Positions 15,381 through 22,800 of a DNA stretch of 23,434 nucleotides are shown in pieces. The first letter of the stretch is position 1. Each line of letters begins with the position of its first letter. This DNA comes from Thermoplasmata archaeon (lineage in GTDB: Archaea > Thermoplasmatota > Thermoplasmata > UBA10834), in contig JALOTO010000017.1 in NCBI GenBank assembly GCA_025457845.1, positions 1-23,434 on the forward strand. Direction: 5' to 3'. The notes beneath the pieces were generated by a model, which saw only the letters and a program-made list of their open reading frames with translations, ran no database searches and was not told the DNA's origin. The position numbers and the translations under genes were made by a program.

Positions 15381-15629
15381 ATGGATGATGACAAAGAAGC
15401 AAGGGTACGTTTTGAGACACTGAGTGCAGAGAAGATTCCCTTTGGAAAGAACAATTTCTTGGAGGTCGCAAGGAAGAAGGCGATCACGGAGGAGGGCAAC
15501 GCCGAGTTCATATCCGTGTCCAGGGGTTACTTCCTGCCCGACGGCAGCGAGAAGTACAAGAAGTCCATCACGATCCCCGACGACCCGAGCATCAAGGCCT
15601 TCGTCACCGAGAAAATCAACAAGCTCTGA
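15381..15629 (+). CDS. Small conserved-looking protein, possible PC4-like fold
   Basis: The gene encodes 82 residues with a GGAGG eight bases before the ATG and a good TATA box. The start at 15381 is preferred over a TTG at 15366 in the same frame, because the TTG sits on the ribosome-binding site. The first codons are A/T-rich compared with the neighbours, a usual mark of efficient initiation. The predicted pattern is several beta strands (RVRFETLS, NAEFISVSRGYFL, KKSITIP) followed by a C-terminal helix (SIKAFVTEKINKL). This order resembles the ssDNA-binding PC4/YdbC-type fold, in which strands with basic residues lead to one long helix. I have no family match, so this is a hypothesis only. 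It stands alone between a divergent protease and a convergent CyaB gene. Confidence 0.7.
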   Translation: MDDDKEARVRFETLSAEKIPFGKNNFLEVARKKAITEEGNAEFISVSRGYFLPDGSEKYKKSITIPDDPSIKAFVTEKINKL

Positions 15630-15696
15630 TCGCGCATCGGAGCGCCGTGTCCGCGGCATCGGGTGGTGGCCGCGCGATGGATCGGTCAGGATTCAC

Positions 15697-16227
15697 TCAT
15701 CCAGAGGATTTCTTCTCGATGAGCATCTCGAGGTAGGTCCTCGGCTCGCCGCGTTCTAGCCCCAGCTGCTCCTGGGCCATCGAGATGAGCACCTCCGCCC
15801 TCTGCGGTTCCTCGGTTATGAGCTCGAGCTCGATGAACTGGCCGAGCCCTTCCACCTCGTCCACCTCGACCCTGAGCTTGTCGAGGACATAGGTCGTCCT
15901 CCTCTTGGAGACGACGTGCCTCTCCTGGAACCCGAGCCGCTCCACTATCCTCTGCGCTGCGAGCGGGTCTCCGACCGCGACGGTGATCTCCTCGCGAGCC
16001 TTCGTGTGTTCCATTCGCATCCTCGGGCCCTTGTAGGTGAGCTCCGCCGTCCCGTCCCTCTTCCTGAGCCTGAGCGCCTCGTCAGTCTTGCCGAAGTCCT
16101 TGTTCGGATGTGCGAAGTAGACGTCCTCCATTGCCCCCTCGGAGACCTTCTTCGCCCCCAACCGGAGGAGCGCCTTCTCGACCTTGTCGTTCCCGGGCGA
16201 CCAGAACTTGGACTCTACCTCTATCAC
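15697..16227 (-). CDS. cyaB: CyaB/CYTH-family class IV adenylate cyclase or thiamine-triphosphatase-like enzyme
   Basis: The 176-residue sequence starts with the CYTH signature ExExK (EVESK, residues 3-7) and keeps the alternating charged strands of the tunnel fold: ALRLRKR, LTYKGPR, AREEITV, KRRTTYVL, LRVEVDEVEGLGQFIELE and the terminal RTYLEMLIEK. That final block is typical of the CyaB branch. Members act on triphosphates with metal ions: cyclic-AMP synthesis in Aeromonas CyaB, or inorganic/organic triphosphate hydrolysis in others; archaeal ones are largely uncharacterised. The open frame extends further upstream to 16455, but that part antisenses the promoter and start of the next gene and matches nothing, so the GTG at 16227 just before IEVE is chosen. 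It is divergent from the V4R unit. Confidence 0.82.
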   Translation of the reverse strand: MIEVESKFWSPGNDKVEKALLRLGAKKVSEGAMEDVYFAHPNKDFGKTDEALRLRKRDGTAELTYKGPRMRMEHTKAREEITVAVGDPLAAQRIVERLGFQERHVVSKRRTTYVLDKLRVEVDEVEGLGQFIELELITEEPQRAEVLISMAQEQLGLERGEPRTYLEMLIEKKSSG

Positions 16228-16300
16228 GCCATCCAGTAGCGGCTGGAGGTAGATTAAGCTGTCCGGAGCTTTGCTGGCACCGTCAGGGACCTGTACCAAA

Positions 16301-16310
16301 AGGTATAAGT
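16301..16310 (+). promoter_or_regulatory. TATA box of the V4R-ATPase-DUF835 unit
   Basis: AGGTATAAGT, preceded by CCAAAA that could form a BRE, is the strongest promoter-like sequence before 16358. Initiation about 25 nt downstream would give a leader of roughly 25-30 nt holding GGTGG at 16348-16352. No further promoter is visible before the next two genes, so all three are likely co-transcribed. Confidence 0.6.
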
Positions 16311-16357
16311 CCCGACTTATCGATTGAAGCCTCCCCCGTGTGGTGAAGGTGGACCGT

Positions 16358-16765
16358 ATGGAGCAAACTGAGAGGGCCATTAAGTTCCGGAAAGAGGAAC
16401 TAGTCGAGATGAAGAAGCTGTACGAGACCGTCATGACCTTCGCCTCCCATGGCATGTTCTACAGGACAGGTAGGATCATGGGCGACCGACTCGTCAGGAC
16501 CATAGGCACCGACCTGGGCCGAATCCGGGACGCCCTCATCAAGGAGGGGTGGGTCACGGACATCCTGTTCGAGGGCTCTGTCATCACCGTCACCGGCTCG
16601 ATAGAGGTGAGCAGTTCCGACTCACCTACATGCCACATGCTCAGAGGCGTGCTCGCCAAGGTCTTCGAGGAGAGGACGGGCAAGGACGTCTACTGCCATG
16701 AGCGGAAGTGCGTCTCCAAGGGCGACGACAAGTGCGTCTTCGTCATCGACACGGAGGTGCTGTGA
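16358..16765 (+). CDS. V4R-domain (4-vinyl reductase) protein, putative small-molecule sensor
   Basis: The 135-residue product is a stand-alone V4R domain: a helical lead (1-60), the strand pair WVTDILFEGSVITVTG, and the cysteine-rich end CHERKCVSKGDDKC with Cys113, 118 and 126, preceded by Cys92. V4R domains occur in regulators and in bacteriochlorophyll-type reductases, and are thought to bind small hydrocarbons or other ligands, probably with a metal. The ATG at 16358 with an upstream GGTGG is preferred over the GTG codons at 16340 and 16343. The stop overlaps the start of the ATPase gene by one base. Position suggests that it supplies ligand sensing to the neighbouring ATPase. This is inference. 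Confidence 0.8.
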   Translation: MEQTERAIKFRKEELVEMKKLYETVMTFASHGMFYRTGRIMGDRLVRTIGTDLGRIRDALIKEGWVTDILFEGSVITVTGSIEVSSSDSPTCHMLRGVLAKVFEERTGKDVYCHERKCVSKGDDKCVFVIDTEVL

Positions 16766-17439
16766 TGGTCAGGAAGACGACGGGCATACCAGGCCTGGAC
16801 GGCATGCTCCAGGGAGGGTTCCCGTTCCCGTGCGCGGTCCTCGTCGCCGGCGAACCCGGCACGGGGAAGACGACCTTCGCGGTCCAGAGCCTCTTCCACG
16901 GGGCCCACCAGGGCGAGAAGGGCCTGTACATCACCGCGCTGTCGGAGCCGCAATGGCTCGTGCAGAAGTTCCTGTCCTCGTTCACGTTCTACGACCAGCA
17001 GATGGTCGAGAAGGGGCTGGTCAACTTCGTCGACATCGGGCCCACACTCACCAAGAACCCCGGCGACATGCTCGCGACCATCAAGAAGAAGATCGAGTCC
17101 TACCAGCCGCAGAGGATAATCATCGACCCGATAACGCCTATGACGGACATGCTCCAGTGGAGGGGCGAGACGCGTGAGTTCATGCACGAGCTCTTCGCGT
17201 ACCTCAAGGCGTTCAACTGCCTGGCCATCATAACGGCCGAGCTGTCGTACGACGACATCTCACACAGCCAGGAATCGTACATGGTCGATGGTGTCGTGCT
17301 CCTCTCCTATCCGGAGGAGGAGAAGGTCAGACGCAAGTTCCTCGAGGTCCTCAAGATGAGGGGGACCAAGCACACGACGGGCAGGCAGCTGATCGACATC
17401 ACCGACGAAGGCCTCGCGGTCCAGGCGGGCCTAAGGTAG
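16765..17439 (+). CDS. KaiC/RAD55-like RecA-superfamily ATPase
   Basis: The 224-residue protein is a single RecA-type ATPase domain of the archaeal KaiC/RAD55-like group. It opens with the family block TTGIPGLDGMLQGG, has a full Walker A at 29-37 (GEPGTGKTT), a Walker B ending in Asp121 (RIIIDP) and the KaiC-like terminal segment LKMRGTKHTTGRQ. ATPase activity is therefore predicted. Such proteins are common in signalling operons but their outputs are mostly unknown; they are not clock proteins by default. The start overlaps the V4R stop (TGATG) and GGAGG lies just upstream, so translation is coupled. An open frame back to 16708 is ignored, since the family start is at 16765. Confidence 0.85.
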   Translation: MVRKTTGIPGLDGMLQGGFPFPCAVLVAGEPGTGKTTFAVQSLFHGAHQGEKGLYITALSEPQWLVQKFLSSFTFYDQQMVEKGLVNFVDIGPTLTKNPGDMLATIKKKIESYQPQRIIIDPITPMTDMLQWRGETREFMHELFAYLKAFNCLAIITAELSYDDISHSQESYMVDGVVLLSYPEEEKVRRKFLEVLKMRGTKHTTGRQLIDITDEGLAVQAGLR

Positions 17440-17447
17440 TACATCTC

Positions 17448-17951
17448 ATGAACGGCGACGAGGAGGCTCCTCTCAGGAAGGGCAGCTCATACCTGTTCAC
17501 CGAGAAGGGCGTGATGCGGGCCTACGAGGCGTTCAAGAAGCTCCTCGCGGAGGGCAGACGAGGCCTCGTGATAACTCGGACGCACCCTACTCGCGTCCAA
17601 CAGCTGTACAGCTTGGACTGCCCTGTCATGTGGGTGGCGAAGAACATCAGGGAGGCGTCGGGCGTCATGAGCCTCGAGCCGACCAGGCTCATGAAGATAC
17701 ACGGCACCATCTCCGACTTCATCAAGGCGAACCCGGGCGCCGTCGTCCTCCTCGACGGGCTCGAGTACCTGATCACGGAGAACGGCTTCGGGACGGTCAT
17801 GAAGGCCATCCAGCTCACCAACGAGGAGGTCGCCATGAACGGCGCGTTCCTCCTGGTCCCCGTGGACCCGAGGACCCTCGAGACCCAGCAGCTCGGCTAC
17901 CTGGAGCGGGAGTTCTCACTTCCGGACGAGAGCAGACGAGGGCCGTCGTGA
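17448..17951 (+). CDS. DUF835 domain protein
   Basis: The 167-residue soluble product resembles the archaeal DUF835 family. Visible features are an N-terminal strand with SYLF, a strand-loop GLVITRTHP (39-47), the hydrophobic strand VVLLDGLEYLI (99-109) that mimics a Walker B strand, and a closing strand FLLVPVDP (134-141). There is no P-loop, so it looks like a non-catalytic relative of RecA/KaiC-like domains. DUF835 proteins are frequent in euryarchaeal signalling systems, often fused to or next to histidine kinases. Here it sits nine bases after the KaiC-like ATPase, which suggests that the two interact. A short U-rich tract follows the gene. Confidence 0.8.
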   Translation: MNGDEEAPLRKGSSYLFTEKGVMRAYEAFKKLLAEGRRGLVITRTHPTRVQQLYSLDCPVMWVAKNIREASGVMSLEPTRLMKIHGTISDFIKANPGAVVLLDGLEYLITENGFGTVMKAIQLTNEEVAMNGAFLLVPVDPRTLETQQLGYLEREFSLPDESRRGPS

Positions 17952-17969
17952 GCTCGCCCATCCCTGCCG

Positions 17970-17979
17970 GCTTTTTCTA
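17970..17979 (+). terminator. U-rich tract after the DUF835 gene
   Basis: GCTTTTTCTA is a pyrimidine-rich tract typical of archaeal intrinsic termination, which relies on U runs rather than hairpins. It could equally be the TATA-like element of the cobalamin adenosyltransferase gene, since it lies about 25-34 nt from the ATG at 18004. One sequence may do both jobs. Confidence 0.4.
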
Positions 17980-18003
17980 GGCGCACAGCGTTCATCCACC
18001 CCG

Positions 18004-18534
18004 ATGACGGCAGCTAGGTCGCTCGGACTCGTCCACGTGATCACGGGCCCGGGCAAGGGCAAGACCACCGCGGCCTTCGGCCTCGCGATGAGGGCGGCGG
18101 GCCACGGCCTGAGGGTCTGCGTCATACAGTTCATGAAGACCGGCCAATCGACCGGGGAGTTCTCGTCGGCGGAGCGCCTCGGGATCAGGATCGTGCAGTT
18201 CGGGACCGGGAGGTTCATCGGCAAAGCGGGGCCGACAATGGATGACAGGGCCGCCGCCGCCGAGGCGATGGCGGAGGCCCGCAGGCTCCTGTCGTCGGGC
18301 GAGTGCGACCTCCTGGTGCTCGACGAGGTCAACACGGCGGTCCACTTCGGGATCGTCACGGCCGATGCGGTCCTCGAGGCCGTGCGGTCCCGGCGCCAGG
18401 GGGTCGAGGTCGTCCTCACGGGCAGGAACGCCCCGACGGAGTTCATCGAGGCGGCTGACTACGTGTCGTCCATAGACAACGTGAAACATCCATATGAGAA
18501 GGGACAGAACGCGCGCGAGGGAATCGAATGGTGA
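18004..18534 (+). CDS. cobA: Cob(I)yrinic acid a,c-diamide adenosyltransferase
   Basis: The 176-residue enzyme transfers the adenosyl group of ATP to reduced corrinoid, giving the coenzyme form of B12. It belongs to the CobA/CobO/BtuR type: an unusual P-loop (GPGKGKTT, about 15-22) near the N-terminus, VCVIQFMKTG, and LLVLDEVN as the Walker B-like strand, then the terminal segment DYVSSIDNVKHPYEKG with the family's substrate-lid signature. Length is typical. The gene is transcribed in the same direction as the sensory unit but after a U-rich tract. Its end lies three bases from the convergent regulator gene. Corrinoid salvage or methyl-transfer metabolism is implied. Confidence 0.93.
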   Translation: MTAARSLGLVHVITGPGKGKTTAAFGLAMRAAGHGLRVCVIQFMKTGQSTGEFSSAERLGIRIVQFGTGRFIGKAGPTMDDRAAAAEAMAEARRLLSSGECDLLVLDEVNTAVHFGIVTADAVLEAVRSRRQGVEVVLTGRNAPTEFIEAADYVSSIDNVKHPYEKGQNAREGIEW

Positions 18535-18537
18535 CGC

Positions 18538-19643
18538 CTAGCGCTTCCTGTCCTTGAGCAGGAGGAGGTACTTTACCTCCTCGGAGGTGAAGACCGTGTT
18601 CTTCTTCAGCGCCGCGGAGTCCCCCTCCCTGAGCATGCGCAGCGCCATCGGCTGGCCGCGGGTCATCCTGAAGACCCTCATGAACGACTCCCGGTCTATC
18701 CGCTCGTTCCCGAGGAGCCTCATGGCGCTCTTCTCGTCGAGCCCCTTCACCCGCAGCACCTCCACGGCCCCAGCGTCGACATGCCTCTTGTGGTAGAACC
18801 AGTCGTAGGCCGGCATCTCTTCCCTCGCCGTGACCAGGATCTTGGTCCCGCCGGGGGAGTCGACGATCGAGCCGAAGAACTCCACGACCTCCTCGCTCAT
18901 CGAGAAGTAGTCGTCGAACACTATGAGCGCGTCAGGGAGGTCGAGGGCGTCGGGCGCCTTCTCGGCCTTGGGGTCCACCTCAGGTCCCTCACGGTCGTCT
19001 TCGATGAGAGCGTGACCCAGAGGGCGTCGACGTCCTCTTGCTCGTCGACGAACCTCCGCGCGAGCGCGGTGGCGCCGAAGCCCTTGCTCGCGAGGATGAC
19101 CGCCACCCTCGCGTCCGAGTCCATGAACCCCTCAAGGCGGCCCAGCTCATCGTCGCGGCCGAAGAACTCCTCCGATGCGGGCGCGTCATCGAGCGCGCGC
19201 ACGCGCGCGCGCCTCTTCTCGTCGATAGTGACGATGCCGTCCTTCATCCGGGAGACCGCGGTCAAGGCCCGCCTCTTGCCGAGTGCCTCCTCGATCTGCC
19301 GCCCCGTCATCGTGACGGTCTTGTCGCCCGACAGTACAGGGAAGTCGGTCTCGACCAACTCGGCCCACAGCTTTTCCGCCCTCCGCAGGCCCTCGGAGGT
19401 CACCACATACACGCTCATGCGGCGCTCGTGCCCCGCCACGCGCCCCTGCTGCTCCTCTGCGAGCCCGTCCTTCATCAGGTTCCTGACCGCCCTCGGGACA
19501 TGGGTCCTGGAGATCCCTACCGCGGCGGCTATCCCCGCCTGAGTCGCTTCCTGCGGGTGGGTCTCCGGAAGAACGTCTGACGCGAACCGGGAGAGATGGA
19601 GCAGCACCCGGTCGTTGACGCTGAGCTGGCCTGACTCGGGCAT
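18538..19643 (-). CDS. Winged-helix/STAND-type ATPase regulator, broken by an apparent frameshift
   Basis: Two overlapping minus-strand frames make one protein of about 367 residues. The N-terminal part (from ATG 19643, MPESGQLS) has a winged-helix domain (about 10-95; AAAVGISRTHVPRAVRNLM), a coiled linker, then the STAND start FFGRDDELGRLEGF near 160-173. The other part resumes with Walker B (ALIVFDDYF) and a helical tail ending RKR. The break is close to 18979-18984, where one missing base would rejoin DL to VDPKAEK. The P-loop is degenerate: ASKGFGATA has alanine where lysine is expected, so the ATPase is probably inactive or only nucleotide-binding. The transcript should be leaderless, because a TATA box lies 25-33 nt from the ATG. 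The frameshift may be real inactivation or an assembly error. It is divergent from the large surface protein, which it may regulate. Confidence 0.78.
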
Positions 19644-19665
19644 GTCGTTGCACAATGCCCCTGTG

Positions 19666-19676
19666 CTTATATAACC
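19666..19676 (-). promoter_or_regulatory. TATA box of the winged-helix/STAND regulator
   Basis: GGTTATATAAG on the minus strand is a near-ideal TATA box placed 23-33 nt upstream of the ATG at 19643, which fits a leaderless mRNA. This rules out the longer frame starting at 19712, since that would cover the promoter. Confidence 0.7.
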
Positions 19677-19680
19677 GTGG

Positions 19681-19723
19681 TGGCTCCCCTCGTGCGCGCG
19701 CACGCGTTCCATGCGGGGAGCCA
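19681..19723. repeat. Nested inverted repeat in the divergent regulator/surface-protein region
   Basis: Perfect 9-nt arms TGGCTCCCC (19681-19689) and GGGGAGCCA (19715-19723) flank a 25-nt spacer. The spacer itself holds a 14-nt perfect palindrome at 19691-19704 (CGTGCGCGCGCACG). The structure lies just upstream of the regulator's TATA box and about 45 nt before the TATA element of the surface-protein gene. It is well placed to be an operator or a cruciform-forming switch. Its role is not known. Confidence 0.6.
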
Positions 19724-19767
19724 GGCATCTGATTGTCTCGGCTGGTAGTTGGTAATGACCGCAACAC

Positions 19768-19776
19768 GTTTAAATA
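19768..19776 (+). promoter_or_regulatory. TATA box of the pilin-anchored surface protein
   Basis: GTTTAAATA, preceded by CAACAC that may act as BRE, lies about 67-75 nt upstream of the ATG at 19843. A start near 19800 would give a leader of about 40 nt that includes GGAGG at 19828-19832, ten bases from the ATG. The gene thus appears to be translated by the ribosome-binding-site route, unlike its leaderless neighbour. Confidence 0.65.
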
Positions 19777-19842
19777 CGGTCCTAGCCGATTTGAAGCTAG
19801 ATTCCGAGAGCATTCTCTCCTACCCCCGGAGGACGGAACGAC

Positions 19843-22800
19843 ATGAAGTTCGAGCTTCGTAAGAGGAAGGATTGGAACGAGAGCGCCGTGTCCGAAATCG
19901 TCGGCAACATACTGATTCTGATGATCACAGTAGTGCTTTTCAGCGGGATCATGGGCTTCGTCAGTCAGATGCCCGTGCCGCAGCAGGTCACGAAGGCGGA
20001 CTTCTCCGCGGGAATAACGTTCAACACGGCGGGGACCGAAGCGGACCTGACACTGACGCACGCCGGCGGCGACTCGCTGAACCCGCAGCACACCCTCATC
20101 CTCTGGGAGGTCGACTCGGTGACGTACAGCCAGAAGCTGTTCAACGACACCAGCTTCACCAACGACAGGTGGACCATGGGGGTAGACTGGACAAGGCACC
20201 TGACTGGACTCACATACTCAAGCTCGATATACGTGACGGTATACGACCTCGACAAGAACTCTGCCATCTGGATGGGCCAGGTGAGCGGCGGCACAACGGG
20301 CACGCCCCCGAGCATCCTGCAGAGGTACGCCGATTCCAACCCGATAACGCCGAGCGTCGACCCGATCAAGCAGTACGACGACTTCACCCTCTTCGTCAAG
20401 ATCATCGACCTCGACGGGGACCTCGACACGACGGACGGTGTATGGGTCGATTCCACATCCATCATCAACGGAACCGCCCATGACACACCTGACCGTAGCG
20501 CCGGCGGATGGTACGAGTGGGACTTCACCGACGTGGCCAACTCGATAGAGGACGTCGACGGAAAGGTGATCGTCATCCACGCCGAGGACGAGGCCAACCA
20601 CGCATCCGTCGCGAGCTTCGTTGTCTCGGTCATAGTCCTCCCAACGAACACCGATGTCAACTGGTATGAGACCGAGCAGAGCGTCGGAGAGAGCGGCCTT
20701 CCTGCGTACCTGTCGTGGATAAGCCAGCGGCAGGGGTTCGGCGTGTACAAGGAGAACCTGTCCGCACCGGGGACCGCCAACATCAGTCTGCCGAGCACAT
20801 CCTTCATCCAGGGGGAGAAGGTGTTCGTGAGGGTCGGTAGCCTCGACATGAGCAACGTCTTCGGCGCGAACACACTGACCCTGACAGACACCAGGACCGG
20901 CTACAGTTCCACCTCCTACGCCGACTTCATACTGTCGAGCACTGAGGGCGATCCGTTCTACGCATACTCTGCAGGCGGTAACGCCTTCGTCTACGAGGCC
21001 AAGTTCAACACCACCGACCTCGCCCCCAGCTCCTATGCGATGCACATCGAACTCATGAGCGGGAGCACGAGCGCCTATGTGTTCCAGATAGACCAGATCA
21101 TAACCATAAGCGCGGAGGATTCTCCGATCTCCTTCATCCCGGCAGTATGGCTGTTCAACGGTGTGGGTGAGGAATGGGGTACGAAGACGTCCCCCTTCGT
21201 GGTGTCGGGCGCGACCTACTATGCATATGTCAACCTGTATGTCCAGGACACAGGCAGCACGTCCGACGTGAGGATCGAGGATGTCAGGATCGTCGACATG
21301 TCCGGCAGCCCGAAGCTGAACGGCGCGGTCCCCTCCGGCACGATGATCTCGTCCGTGTCGGTCAACAACACGGAGACCCCCGCGAACGCTTACACATTCA
21401 GGATCGATCTCAGGGTCAACAACCAGGACCAGTGGCTCCAGGGAACGAATGCCTACACCCTGTTCATCTCCAGGTTCGTCGACGCCAACGAGGGCGAGTA
21501 CTCGATATCGAAGCAGATATACATCGAGGCCTCCCTGAACAAGGCGGACTTCATAATGGGGACACTTGGCATGTACGCATCCCAGTCCTCGGGGAGCGGG
21601 TCCGCGAACTTCCAGCCGCCGCAGTACCTGTTCTACGTCGAGAACAACAACTTCTTCACGATGAGGACCCTGTTCGACTATTCGAACTCGCCCGGCTCGA
21701 CCCTCGACTACTGGGTCACTGCCCTCGCGACGGGTGACCTCGATGGCGACGGCGACAAGGACCTGCTCATGGGTCAGTACTACAGCAACTATCTCTACTA
21801 CTTCGAGAACAGCATGAACACCTACGGTTCGTGGCAGGAGGGGTCGGTCCTCACACGCCCCGACGGGAACACCACCAGGATCGAATGGATAAGCACCGGG
21901 GATGTGAACGGGGACGGCGACACCGACTTCGCCTACTCCACCTCCGGGCACAGGGTCGTCATCTACAACAACACCTACGGCTCCAAAGGGGTACTGTTCC
22001 CCAAGACGTGGAACGCCACTAACGACGGCATAAGGAAGATCGTGCTCCAGGACATGACCAGGGACGGGAAGGCCGACCTGATAGTCCTCGCCGAGGGCAG
22101 GGTCGAGGTATATGACCTCAAGGACTGGTCGATATACGCCAAGGCGACGGTACCAGGGTCGGACATTGCCGCCACCCTGCGCAACATCGAGGATTTCGAC
22201 ATATATGATGTCAACGGCGACGAGTACCCGGACATACTGACCACTGCTCCGTACCCTGCGTATGTCTCAGGTAGCACGTCCGGCAAGGTCCACTCCACGA
22301 TAAGCGGCGTCTGGGTCAACAACTACACGGCATCGACGAGCCCTGTCGTGAAGACTCTGAACGCGGATGTCTCGGTATGCGTCAAGGGTTCGATAGTGGC
22401 GGCAACGGTAGCTGCCACCACGGCCAACGATGGCACGTACGTGAGCATAGCGGAGAACGCCACGGGGACCGCCTATGACACATCCCCGCTCGGAGCGGTC
22501 GACTACAGGTTCCAGTTCCAGACGCTGGCGGTCACGCAGGACCAGGAGCTGAGGATAAAGGCGAAGGTCAAGACCGGTCACGAAGAGAGCTTCTACCTGT
22601 GGTATTCGATACAGAGTGCCACCCCTGCGGCCGCCACGGTCTGGACCCCGCTGTTGACCTTGAACAGCGAGACCTTCACGGAATACGCCATCCAGCTCCC
22701 GTCCACCGTGTCCGGGAAAGCCCTCCTGATACGGTTCACGGACTCCAGCGACGCGACTTCCAGCGCGGCCTTCGTCGATCAGTTGGACATCGACTTCATC

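Noticed and set aside
16228..16455. N-terminal extension of the CyaB/CYTH gene
   Set aside because: It is antisense to the promoter and start of the V4R gene and precedes the ExExK block that begins CYTH proteins.
20218..21951. Minus-strand open frame of 577 codons inside the surface-protein gene
   Set aside because: It is antisense to a gene with a clear promoter, ribosome-binding site, pilin N-terminus and repeat motifs; its own product has only low-complexity composition.
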